This document shows positions 35,820 to 43,161 of a stretch of 64,000 nucleotides of DNA, one piece after another. Below the pieces are notes generated by a model. It saw only the letters and a list, made by a program, of their open reading frames with translations, did no database searches and was not told the DNA's origin. Source of the stretch: GCA-2683135 sp964507445. Its GTDB lineage: Bacteria; Planctomycetota; GCA-002687715. The stretch's first letter is position 1. Each line of letters opens with the position of its first letter. The stretch lies in contig CAZDQF010000020.1 of assembly GCA_964507445.1 (NCBI GenBank), forward strand, positions 1 through 64,000. Reading direction: 5' to 3'. A program made the position numbers and the translations under genes.

Positions 35820-37300
35820 TCATCGTCGTCATCGCCGAGTCCAGCGTCGAGGCAGCGCGAGCGCGCCTCGCGACCCTCGAGGGCGGGCCCTTCAAGGGGC
35901 GCGTCATGGCCGAGCTTCGGGTTGACGCCCTGGACGAACCGGAGGCCGTCGAGGACCTGCTCCGTACGCCGGTCCCGGTCCTGGTCACGTGCCGTCGCCT
36001 GCGGGACGGCGGGCGTTGGCGCGGGACCGAGGACGACCGCCGCCGTGTCCTCGAGCAGGCCATGGGGTGGGGCGCCTGGGGCATCGACGTGGAGGTGGAC
36101 GTGCTCCCGGAGCTGCCCTTCGCCAGAGGGGAGCGGGTGGTGGCGTCCTTCCACGAGTTCAACTCCACCCCCGCGGAGCTGGATGAGATCCTCGCCACCG
36201 CCTTCGACGCGGGGGTCGGGCGGGCGAAGCTGGTCACCCGGGTGCGGGACCTGACGGACGTCCTGCGGCTGCGGCGCGCGGTCAAGCGGGCCCAGCACCC
36301 GGATCGGGTGGTGGCCTTCGGCCTCGGCCCCGTGGGCGTCCCCACGCGGCTGCTGTTCCATCGCATGGGCGCCTCGTGGGTGTACGCGCAGGCGTCGGGA
36401 CCGGAGGCTGCGTCCCTGGCCCCGGGCCTGCCGCGTCTGCAAGAGTTGACGGACCTGTACTACCCGGACCCGTCCCTGCCGGAGCCCGTGGCCGTGTTCG
36501 GCGTCCTCGGCGATCGGGCCGAGGACAGCATCGGTTCCCTGGTGTTCAACCGGCTGTTCCGGGAGCGTCGCATGCCCGCGGTCTATGTCCCCATCAGCTC
36601 CCCGGGGGTGGTGGGGCTGCGGGAGGCCCTGAGGCTGTTCGGCGTCCGGGGACTCTCGGTCACCATCCCCCACAAGGAGGCCGTCCTCCCGTTGGCGGAC
36701 CAGGTCCACGACCTCGCCCGGCGCATCGGAGCCGCCAACACCCTGGTCTACGACGAGGGCCAGCTGCGGGCCTTCAACACGGATTACCACGGCGTCATGG
36801 AGCCCATCGGCGCCGTCCGCAAGACGACGGATCTCCGCGACCGGCGGGCGTTGATCCTGGGAGCCGGTGGCGCGGCCCGCGCCGCCGCCGCGGCGCTGTC
36901 GGACATGGGCTTCTCGACCCTCATCCACGCCCGCACCCCCGAGCGTGCCCAGGCCGCCGCCCGCTCCCTGGGTGTGGAGGCCGGTCCGTTGCCGACCAGC
37001 CCGCCCGCGGTCATCGTCAACGGGACCCCCGTGGGCGGGCCGCGAGATCCGGAGGGGATCCCCGTACCGGGAGAGCTGCTGGGCACCGGGCAGCTGGTCA
37101 TGGACATGAACTACCTGCCGCGGCGGACCGCCCTGTTGACGGCGGCGGAGGCGGCGGGGGCCACCGTGATCGAAGGCGCGGCCATGTACACGGTCCAGGC
37201 CAGGCACCAGCTGCACCACTTCTGGGCGGGGCTGCCCGACGTGTCCGAACAACTGAAGGAGGCTGTCCATTGGGCGATGGCGCAACGGGCATCGTCCTGA
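35816..37300 (+). CDS. aroDE: 3-dehydroquinate dehydratase (type I) - shikimate dehydrogenase fusion
   Basis: A 494-residue bifunctional enzyme for two successive shikimate-pathway steps. Residues 1-215 are type I dehydroquinase, with the catalytic His in ASFHEFNSTP and the Schiff-base Lys in GRAKLVTRV. Residues 225-494 are shikimate dehydrogenase, with LSVTIPHKEAV (catalytic Lys), AANTLV, FNTDYHG (catalytic Asp) and the NADP loop GAGGAARAA. The start is GTG 35816, with GGGGGAGG upstream and overlapping the previous stop. AroD-AroE fusions are known from plants and some bacteria. It overlaps aroK by 31 nt. Confidence 0.93.
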   Translation: MIIVVIAESSVEAARARLATLEGGPFKGRVMAELRVDALDEPEAVEDLLRTPVPVLVTCRRLRDGGRWRGTEDDRRRVLEQAMGWGAWGIDVEVDVLPELPFARGERVVASFHEFNSTPAELDEILATAFDAGVGRAKLVTRVRDLTDVLRLRRAVKRAQHPDRVVAFGLGPVGVPTRLLFHRMGASWVYAQASGPEAASLAPGLPRLQELTDLYYPDPSLPEPVAVFGVLGDRAEDSIGSLVFNRLFRERRMPAVYVPISSPGVVGLREALRLFGVRGLSVTIPHKEAVLPLADQVHDLARRIGAANTLVYDEGQLRAFNTDYHGVMEPIGAVRKTTDLRDRRALILGAGGAARAAAAALSDMGFSTLIHARTPERAQAAARSLGVEAGPLPTSPPAVIVNGTPVGGPRDPEGIPVPGELLGTGQLVMDMNYLPRRTALLTAAEAAGATVIEGAAMYTVQARHQLHHFWAGLPDVSEQLKEAVHWAMAQRASS

Positions 37301-37797
37301 TCGGGCTCCGCAGGTCCGGCAAGACCACCGTCGGTCGTCGCCTGGCTTCGCTGGTCGGGTTGCCGTTCTTCGATCTGGACGAGGAGGTGGAGCGTGAGGC
37401 GGGGGTCCCCGTCTCTGAACTCATCCTCCAGCAAGGGGAGCCCGCGTTCCGATCAAGAGAGAGTGAGGTCCTCGCAAAGGTCGTGGCTCGCGGAGCGGCG
37501 GTGCTCGCCTGCGGCGGCGGCACGCCCCTGGCGGAGGAGAACCGTCTGCGGCTCGCGGGCTTCGGTCGCGTCCTCTATCTGCGCGCAGGGGTGAGCGGAC
37601 TGCAACGTCGATTGGCGGCGGATCCCCGACCGTCATCGCGACCGCCGCTGCTCGATTGCTCGCCGGAAGAGGAGGTCAGACGACTGTGGACCGAACGGGA
37701 CCCGCTGTTTGTCCGTCTGGCGGACACGGTGATCGACGCGGACGAAGACCTTGACGCGGTCGTTGATCACTGCGCCGCCGCTGTCCGTGGAGATTGA
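37270..37797 (+). CDS. aroK: Shikimate kinase
   Basis: A 175-residue cytoplasmic kinase that phosphorylates shikimate at the 3-OH, the step after AroE. The P-loop is GLRRSGKTTVG, followed by FFDLDEEVE, FRSRESEVL (shikimate-binding Arg) and ACGGGTPL. The start is a TTG at 37270, set by AAGGAGG seven bases upstream; the gene therefore overlaps the end of aroDE by 31 nt. Three consecutive aro activities are thus translated from two overlapping genes. Confidence 0.92.
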   Translation: MGDGATGIVLIGLRRSGKTTVGRRLASLVGLPFFDLDEEVEREAGVPVSELILQQGEPAFRSRESEVLAKVVARGAAVLACGGGTPLAEENRLRLAGFGRVLYLRAGVSGLQRRLAADPRPSSRPPLLDCSPEEEVRRLWTERDPLFVRLADTVIDADEDLDAVVDHCAAAVRGD

Positions 37798-37874
37798 GGG
37801 GATCAACGGAGCGTGGTAACATCCTTTACGTTCGATGTGTTGGGTGTATCGGGCCGCGGCGTACGTGCTCAGTG

Positions 37875-40523
37875 ATGAATCGAATCCTCCCTCACATCAT
37901 CGCTCTCCTGTGTCTGACGCTGGCCCTGCCTGCGCAGAACGGTGACGGGCCCAAGCCTACGCCCCCTCAGCAGGACCCTCCCAAGCAGGAACAGCTCCAG
38001 CGTTGGCTCATGGAGTTGATGGCGGAGGAGAACCGCTACGTCATCGCGCGTCGCCTCGGCGAGCTGGGCGGCAAGGGCGAACAAGCCCAGGCGGCCATCT
38101 GCGGCCTCCTGTCAGACGAGAAGACCCGCCCCGTCCTGTTTGAGGGCATCCTTGACTGGATCGCCGCCGAGAACATCCGCTCTCCCGCCGCCGTGAAGGC
38201 TCTGCTCAAGCTCGAACAAGAGGCCTCACCGGAGCAGCGCGTGCTGGCGTGTCGCGCCATGGAGGCCCTGGACCGCCGTTCTCCCTCCCTGTTCTCGCAG
38301 CTGCTGGAGCAGGTCCGTGATCCGGAGAACGCCGATCGCGCAACGTGGGTGGCCGCCTGCGAGTTCCTGTCCCGGGACGAGCCGGGGGAGCGGGCGCGCC
38401 TGTGCGACACCCTCATCGGTGCGCTCGAGGCCGGCGCCGACAACGGCTTCGCCGAGTCCGCGGTGGAGGTGCTCTACCGCTTGTCCCTGCATCGCATGCC
38501 CGACGCCGCCGCGTGGCGTCGCTGGTACGACCAGTACTTCGAGAAGAACGGTGCCCCCGGCTTCCGCTACCACGTCCTCGCCGCCAACGTGGCCAGCGGG
38601 GTGTTCCTCAGCAGCACCGCCGTGCGACTGGAGGACATCGAGCTGTTCATCAAGTCCGGCACCCTGCCCCGGTGGTTCCTCAGCCACGAGCAGCACCCCA
38701 ACAAGCGCGTCCGCCTGGCCGCCGTCGGCGGATTGCTGGAGGCCGCGGGGGAGGACCCGAAGAAGCGGGAGGACGCCGCCACCCTGCTGTTGACCTCCGT
38801 GGACAAGGACCCGGAGGTGGAGATCCGACGGATCGCGGCCCGGGACCTGGTCAAGATCGCCGCCGGGCTGCCTGAATCAGCAGCCGAGCTGAAGGCGCAG
38901 GTAGCGGAGGTGCTGGCCAGGAGACTGGCGGACGCCGACCCGGCCACCGTCCGGTTCGCGGTCCAGGGGATCGGTCGCTGCGGCACCAAGGGCAAGGGGT
39001 ACGGAGACAGCCTGGCCACCGTCTACGGTCGCGAAGATCTGGCGGCGGACGCCGAGTCCGGCGCGGCCATCCGGAGCGACGTCATCTTCGCCCTGGCGGC
39101 GGTGGGAGAGGGGACCGCGACCATCGTCGCCGGACTCAAGGACCCGGACCTGGCGGTGCAGCGCGGCGCCGCCGCGGCGATCCGCACGTTAGGGGATCCC
39201 CAGAACGCGGTGCACCTGGCTGAGGCGTGGGACGCCGGCCAGGAAGCCTCGTACCGTCGAGACCTGGTGCTCGGAATCGAATCGCTGCGGAACTTCCGTC
39301 CGGCGCCAGTGCTGGCATCGCTGGTAGAGGCGGTGAAGAAGGGTGACACGGACGCCACCCCCGCCGTTCGTGCGCTCTTCAAGGCCCTCCGGGCCACGGG
39401 AGAGCGCGCTCCGGAGCCCGCCGGTGCCAAGACGGTCTCCGATTTCCTGGTCTCTTGGATCCCGTCCAAGATGGAGCCGGTGCTTCGTGAGTCCATCATC
39501 AAGTCGGAGACCCGCGACCTCACGGGCTCCGTGGGCCCGGTCCTGGTGGCCTGGGCCATCGTCGAGGCGGAACCCAAGCTGAGGACCCAGTTGGTGGCGG
39601 CCATCGGCGGCGCCGCTGCGAAGCTGCGGTTCGCTGAGCTGGAGGCCCTGCTGGCGGATCTGGAATCGAAGGAGGCGTGGTCGGACGCGGAAGGCCTCCT
39701 CTCCGCCCTCATCAGCATCGTCACCGCTACCGGACAGCCTCCGGAAATGGCCGCCAGGCGAGCGGCCCTGGAGGCGCGGCTGGTCCGCGTCCTCAGCCAG
39801 CAGTCCAAGCACCCCGAAGCGGAGAAGCTCCTCAGCGAGCAGATCGACGCGGCCAAGGAGAACCCCTCCTACGAGTTGTTCTACCGGCGCGCGCAGACCC
39901 GCCGCGCCCAGGGGACCGGCGAGAAGAACCAGGAGGCCCTCGCTGATCTGGAGCAGGCCCTCAAGCTAGCCGGCGAAGACGCCGACCCCAAGGTGCGCAA
40001 GGCCATGCTCATCGAGGCCGCCGGTCTCGAGCGTGACCTGGGCAAGCACCGCGAGGCTTACGTTCGCGCCACCACCGCGGAGCGCATCCCCGGGCCTGAC
40101 GGCGGCGCGTCGTTGGTCCGCGTGCAGTCCGGACTTCTGCTCCGTGACCCGGACGCCCTCGGCGGCGCCACCGCGGCCTACGACAAGCTGGTGACGGCCT
40201 CCGGCACCGACGGCCTCTCCGAACAGCTCCAGAAGGCGGCGGCGGGCCACGTGGCCGCGCGCGACCTGGTGGTCAAGCTGGATGCGGGCGGACCGGATGT
40301 CCCGGACGTCACCAAGCAGCTCGGCGCCCTCGAGCTGCGCGTCGCGGCGCCCTGGCTCCTGCGTGGGATCTCCGAGGCCGCTCCGGAGGCCATCCGTCGC
40401 CGGTTGCAGGCCTTGAACGCCCTCGCCTCCGACAAGGTGCCGGTCCCTGCCGCTGACGCCACCGCCGAGGCCCTCGCCGCCGCCGCCAAGGCCGCGGCGG
40501 CCTGGTGGGCTGAGGCGAAATAG
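37875..40523 (+). CDS. Secreted HEAT/TPR-repeat protein
   Basis: An 882-residue protein with signal peptide 1-20 (MNRILPHIIALLCLTLALPA) and a proline-rich linker. Almost the whole chain is helical repeats: HEAT-like units such as RVRLAAVGGLLEAAGED, VEIRRIAARDLVKIAAG and DLAVQRGAAAAIRTLGD up to about residue 620, then TPR-like repeats with EALADLEQALKLAGED. No catalytic motif is seen, so it is probably a periplasmic scaffold. The start is ATG 37875; the frame is open upstream to 37794 without a ribosome site. Confidence 0.8.
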   Translation: MNRILPHIIALLCLTLALPAQNGDGPKPTPPQQDPPKQEQLQRWLMELMAEENRYVIARRLGELGGKGEQAQAAICGLLSDEKTRPVLFEGILDWIAAENIRSPAAVKALLKLEQEASPEQRVLACRAMEALDRRSPSLFSQLLEQVRDPENADRATWVAACEFLSRDEPGERARLCDTLIGALEAGADNGFAESAVEVLYRLSLHRMPDAAAWRRWYDQYFEKNGAPGFRYHVLAANVASGVFLSSTAVRLEDIELFIKSGTLPRWFLSHEQHPNKRVRLAAVGGLLEAAGEDPKKREDAATLLLTSVDKDPEVEIRRIAARDLVKIAAGLPESAAELKAQVAEVLARRLADADPATVRFAVQGIGRCGTKGKGYGDSLATVYGREDLAADAESGAAIRSDVIFALAAVGEGTATIVAGLKDPDLAVQRGAAAAIRTLGDPQNAVHLAEAWDAGQEASYRRDLVLGIESLRNFRPAPVLASLVEAVKKGDTDATPAVRALFKALRATGERAPEPAGAKTVSDFLVSWIPSKMEPVLRESIIKSETRDLTGSVGPVLVAWAIVEAEPKLRTQLVAAIGGAAAKLRFAELEALLADLESKEAWSDAEGLLSALISIVTATGQPPEMAARRAALEARLVRVLSQQSKHPEAEKLLSEQIDAAKENPSYELFYRRAQTRRAQGTGEKNQEALADLEQALKLAGEDADPKVRKAMLIEAAGLERDLGKHREAYVRATTAERIPGPDGGASLVRVQSGLLLRDPDALGGATAAYDKLVTASGTDGLSEQLQKAAAGHVAARDLVVKLDAGGPDVPDVTKQLGALELRVAAPWLLRGISEAAPEAIRRRLQALNALASDKVPVPAADATAEALAAAAKAAAAWWAEAK

Positions 40524-40541
40524 TCCTCCTCCCTTCCGCCC

Positions 40542-40569
40542 TTGATCGCGGTGGCGGACCCGCTACAGT
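40542..40569 (+). promoter_or_regulatory. Probable promoter of the initiator tRNA
   Basis: TTGATC (-35, 40542-40547) and TACAGT (-10, 40564-40569) are separated by 16 nt and end 11 nt before the tRNA 5' end. Each box matches consensus at four of six positions. Confidence 0.5.
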
Positions 40570-40580
40570 GTCCCTTCTGA

Positions 40581-40653
<73 letters not shown>

Positions 40654-40663
40654 CTCCTACACA

Positions 40664-40691
40664 GGGGACATCACCATGCGGTGGTGTCCCC
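40664..40691 (+). terminator. Hairpin terminator after tRNA-fMet
   Basis: Arms GGGGACATCACC and GGTGGTGTCCCC (one G-T pair) close a 4-nt loop ATGC, giving a 12-bp stem eleven bases after the tRNA. TTCTCTGTT follows on the plus strand. The stem is symmetric, so it could also bound the converging DGR transcript, although no T-run follows on that side. Confidence 0.7.
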
Positions 40692-40933
40692 TTCTCTGTT
40701 CCCACCTGGCGCGCGCCTCACCCACGTCCCATCCGCCGGGTGCTGCCGTCGAGGCTCTGCATAGAACGGACGTCCCGGGAGGATCGGGGTAGGAGCCCCT
40801 ACGGCTCCCGGTCGTCCTTGCTGTTCGGCCGAACACTGTGGCGTTCGGCTCGGGACACGGGTCTGGGCATCACGGGTGCTGCGTCGGCGTCGTCACCATG
40901 TTCGACGCCGGCGATCGGACGGTTCGATGCCTT
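40692..40933 (-). other. Spacer 3' of the template repeat, possible cDNA-priming region
   Basis: This 242-nt stretch downstream of TR on the transcribed strand has no plausible gene. It contains a perfect 14-bp palindrome TGTTCGGCCGAACA at 40822-40835 and further short GC-rich self-complementary segments near 40789-40812. In the well-studied Bordetella phage DGR, the RNA just 3' of TR is needed to prime cDNA synthesis; the same role is inferred here from position only. Confidence 0.4.
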
Positions 40934-41061
40934 GGCGCGCAGGGCGCAGGCCGAGGTTGTTGTCGGCGTTGTCGGGGTCGTTCCCGTTGCGGTTCGCAGA
41001 GCGTGCGTTGCGGGCGTCGTTGTTGAAGCTGCCGCCGCGGTTGACGCGTTTGCGGGCGCCT
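40934..41061 (-). repeat. DGR template repeat (TR)
   Basis: A 128-nt segment 33 nt after the RT stop. It aligns without gaps to VR at 43176-43303. On the sense (minus) strand it contains 30 adenines, mostly in AAC codons. Of these, 27 are changed in VR and 3 are kept; all 98 non-adenine positions are identical. Read in the VR frame it would give an Asn-rich version of the FGE C-terminal motif (RVNRGGSFNND..., NRNGNDPDNADNN). The last 23 nt (40934-40956) have no adenine and match the invariant 3' end expected for an IMH-type site. Confidence 0.97.
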
Positions 41062-41094
41062 TGGACCCATCTCCCTGAATGTGCCTGGTTCAGG

Positions 41095-42078
41095 TCACGG
41101 AGGGTGAAACCAGCTACGTCGCAGGGCTCTGGTTGATCCATGGCTGAGGTGTTCTGTCACGGACCGGATCGCCGCCGCCAGCTGTTCGTCGCTGATCAGG
41201 CCGGCGTCGTTCTGGCGAAGGCGCTGCGCGACGCGTTTGCGCGTGCGCCGCAGGTTCTCCGGGCGAAGGCGGCGCGTACCGCCGTACAGCCGCCAACCAA
41301 GAAACGGCAGTCCGCAGCGAGCGGGGGCGAGGATGGTGGCCCGTTCCTTCAGCGCCAGCCCGAGCTCATCGCCCAGGTACTGCTCCACCTCCCCACGGGC
41401 GTAGCGCAGCCGATCCCTGTCGTCATGGAACAGCACCATGTCGTCCATGTAGCGGACATAGCCCGGGACCCGCAGGGTCTGCTTCACTCGATGATCCAGC
41501 CGGGAGAGCACCATGTTGGCGAACCACTGGCTGGTGAGGCTGCCGATGGGCAGGCCCACGCCGCCGTCACCGAGGGTCGCCATCACCAGATCGAGCACGC
41601 GACGGTCTTTGATCACACGAGCGATCGTGTCGGCGACGACGGAGTGCCGCAGAGACCCGAAGAAATGGCGAACGTCCATCTTCAAGAACCACTCGTGGGC
41701 TCGTAAAGCGCGTTGCGCATGGTCGAGCGCGGCGTGGGTACCCTTGCCACGGCGACAGGCGAAGGACTCGTGGATCATGCGCCGGTCCAGGTGTGGTTCC
41801 AGGATATCGATCAGGGCGTGATGAACGACCCGGTCGCGGAACGGCGCAGCGACGATGAGCCGTTCCTTGGGGTCCGAGATCCGGAAGCAGTTCGGTCGGC
41901 CAGGACGCCATGCGCCCGACAGGAGCTCTCGCTGCAACGCGAGACACTCGAATTCTCGGCGGTCCATGAACCGAGCGACCACGGCGGCGTGACGCTTGCC
42001 CTGGGCGGCCCGCTGCGCCGCCCGCAGCAGGTTGTCGAACGCGATCACGTCGCGCCACAACCCTCCGACCCGTCTCAT
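41095..42078 (-). CDS. DGR reverse transcriptase
   Basis: A 327-residue reverse transcriptase. Palm motifs: KMDVRHFF with catalytic Asp135, GLPIGSLTSQWFANMVL at 175-191, and YMDD at 210-213, followed by GLALKERATILAPARCGLPFLGW. The IGSLTSQ sequence fits the (I/V/L)GxxxSQ motif typical of DGR enzymes, in place of the QG motif of group II intron and retroviral types. No maturase, endonuclease or thumb-X domain follows. The start is ATG 42078, overlapping the Avd stop (ATGA); the frame opens further upstream inside avd. It would reverse transcribe TR RNA, introducing random bases opposite adenine. Confidence 0.96.
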   Translation of the reverse strand: MRRVGGLWRDVIAFDNLLRAAQRAAQGKRHAAVVARFMDRREFECLALQRELLSGAWRPGRPNCFRISDPKERLIVAAPFRDRVVHHALIDILEPHLDRRMIHESFACRRGKGTHAALDHAQRALRAHEWFLKMDVRHFFGSLRHSVVADTIARVIKDRRVLDLVMATLGDGGVGLPIGSLTSQWFANMVLSRLDHRVKQTLRVPGYVRYMDDMVLFHDDRDRLRYARGEVEQYLGDELGLALKERATILAPARCGLPFLGWRLYGGTRRLRPENLRRTRKRVAQRLRQNDAGLISDEQLAAAIRSVTEHLSHGSTRALRRSWFHPP

Positions 42079-42491
42079 GAGACCTGCTCCACGGCGGGTC
42101 CGCCGGCGTCTCGCCGGGCATCGATCGTCATGCGCCAGCCATGGATCATGCGACCGGCCTCGTCGAGTCCACGCATGGCTGCCTCGAATCCGCGTGTCGG
42201 CATCACCTGGGCGTCCCGAGCGATGCGACACAGGAAACGCATGCGCTCCATGCACAGGTTCACCTGGCGTAGGCTGCGTTCGCGTTCCCGTGGTTCATAA
42301 CGAGACACCACCAGTCCCTCGACGACGTCGAGCGCGAGGTTCTCCACCCGTTGCGCCAGGGTGAAGCGGGCCGACTTGGGCCACTTTCGGGTGTGGTCGA
42401 GGAGCCATCCGGTGAAGCGTTCCCAATGCTGCGCCACCAGCAAGTCGGTGGTCGCCTCACGGGCGCCCGGACGCCCGAGAGGAGCGCTCAC
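42075..42491 (-). CDS. avd: Avd-like DGR accessory protein (four-helix bundle)
   Basis: A 138-residue, strongly basic protein, predicted almost all helical: FTGWLLDHTRKWPKSARFTL, QRVENLALDVVEGLVVSRY, LRQVNLCMERMRFLCRIARD and FEAAMRGLDEAGRMIHGW would form four helices. Size, basic charge, helical pattern and position before RT match Avd, the pentameric protein that binds RT and RNA and is required for retrohoming. The start is GTG 42491, overlapping the HRDC stop as GTGA; the frame is open upstream to 43076, but that part is antisense or out of frame with the HRDC gene. Confidence 0.9.
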   Translation of the reverse strand: MSAPLGRPGAREATTDLLVAQHWERFTGWLLDHTRKWPKSARFTLAQRVENLALDVVEGLVVSRYEPRERERSLRQVNLCMERMRFLCRIARDAQVMPTRGFEAAMRGLDEAGRMIHGWRMTIDARRDAGGPAVEQVS

Positions 42492-43015
42492 GACGAGCTC
42501 TCCTTCTCGGAGTCCCTGGTCCCTGGATCCGCAGCCGCCAGCCTCTCGAGGATCGGCCCACCATGGCGCTCCAGCTTCGCCTTGCCGATCCCCTCGACAT
42601 GCCCGAGCGCCGTCAGGCTGTCCGGCGCCGCCTTGATGATGGCGACCAGCTCTTTGTTGGTGAGCACGACGTAGGGAGGCACTCCCTCGTCGAGGGCCTT
42701 GCTCTGCCGCCACTCTCGCAGGGTGTCGAACTGCTGTCGTTGGCGCTCGTCGAGCCCGTCGCGGGGATCGGATCGGTCGCGGCCCTTGCCAGGCCTTCGT
42801 CCGCTGTTCTCCGTCGTTCGGTGAGTGTCGGTCGGCCCGGGACATTCCAAGGCCCGCCACGTCAGCACGCACAACAAATGGGCCACGCCGTTCACCAGGA
42901 AGAAGTGATCCTTGAAGGTCAACAACTCCTTGTCGGTGACGAATCGGTCCAGGGGTGTCGCATCGAAGCCGCCGAGGGTGGAAGAGTAGCGGAGGGTCAT
43001 TAGTTTCAAACGCAT
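42488..43015 (-). CDS. HRDC-domain DGR accessory protein
   Basis: A 175-residue protein. The start is set at ATG 43015 (MRLKLMTLRYSSTLGGFD); ATG 43000 is an alternative. The N-terminal ~55 residues (TPLDRFVTDKELLTFKDHFF...) form a small domain that recurs with HRDC in DGR cassettes. A charged linker follows. Residues ~95-160 are an HRDC domain: LREWRQSKALDEGVPPYVVL, NKELVAIIKAAPDSLTAL and VEGIGKAKLERHGGPIL. HRDC domains bind nucleic acids in RecQ and RNase D. A DGR accessory role is known by association, not mechanism. It is translationally coupled to avd. Confidence 0.9.
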   Translation of the reverse strand: MRLKLMTLRYSSTLGGFDATPLDRFVTDKELLTFKDHFFLVNGVAHLLCVLTWRALECPGPTDTHRTTENSGRRPGKGRDRSDPRDGLDERQRQQFDTLREWRQSKALDEGVPPYVVLTNKELVAIIKAAPDSLTALGHVEGIGKAKLERHGGPILERLAAADPGTRDSEKESSS

Positions 43016-43101
43016 GGCGGGAACCCCTGCCCCACCCCCGCCCTCCACGCAAGCGGGTTTCTGATTTTTTTCCCATCCACCCTACGACATTTGGATCGCC
43101 A

Positions 43102-43123
43102 CGTCCCGGCTACGCACGGGACG
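43102..43123. other. Inverted repeat downstream of VR, candidate DGR target hairpin
   Basis: A perfect 7-bp inverted repeat CGTCCCG ... CGGGACG with an 8-nt loop lies 38 nt after the target stop codon and 52 nt after the 3' end of VR. In the Bordetella phage DGR a hairpin/cruciform just after VR is needed for target recognition. The spacing and loop here are larger, so it may instead be part of a transcription terminator, though no T-run follows. Confidence 0.4.
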
Positions 43124-43161
43124 GGCGCTCCCAGGGGGGAAGTGGTGAAGTGGTGAAGGAA

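Noticed and set aside
40822..40835. Palindrome TGTTCGGCCGAACA as a LexA/SOS box
   Set aside because: Half-sites are in the wrong orientation and spacing for known LexA boxes, and it lies downstream of the cassette rather than in a promoter.
40893..41141. 82-residue minus-strand frame rich in Asn
   Set aside because: It covers the DGR template repeat and is readable only because TR mirrors the VR reading frame. It has no convincing ribosome site and overlaps the end of RT, so it is treated as TR RNA, not a protein gene.
41095..42255. Reverse transcriptase as part of a group II intron or a retron
   Set aside because: No maturase, endonuclease or intron RNA domains are seen, no msr/msd-like RNA upstream, and the IGSLTSQ motif, Avd, HRDC and TR/VR pair all point to a DGR.
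42492..43076. N-terminal extension of the Avd-like protein
   Set aside because: It overlaps the whole HRDC gene in another frame, with low-complexity Arg/Gly content. The GTG at 42491 overlapping the HRDC stop gives a product of normal Avd size.
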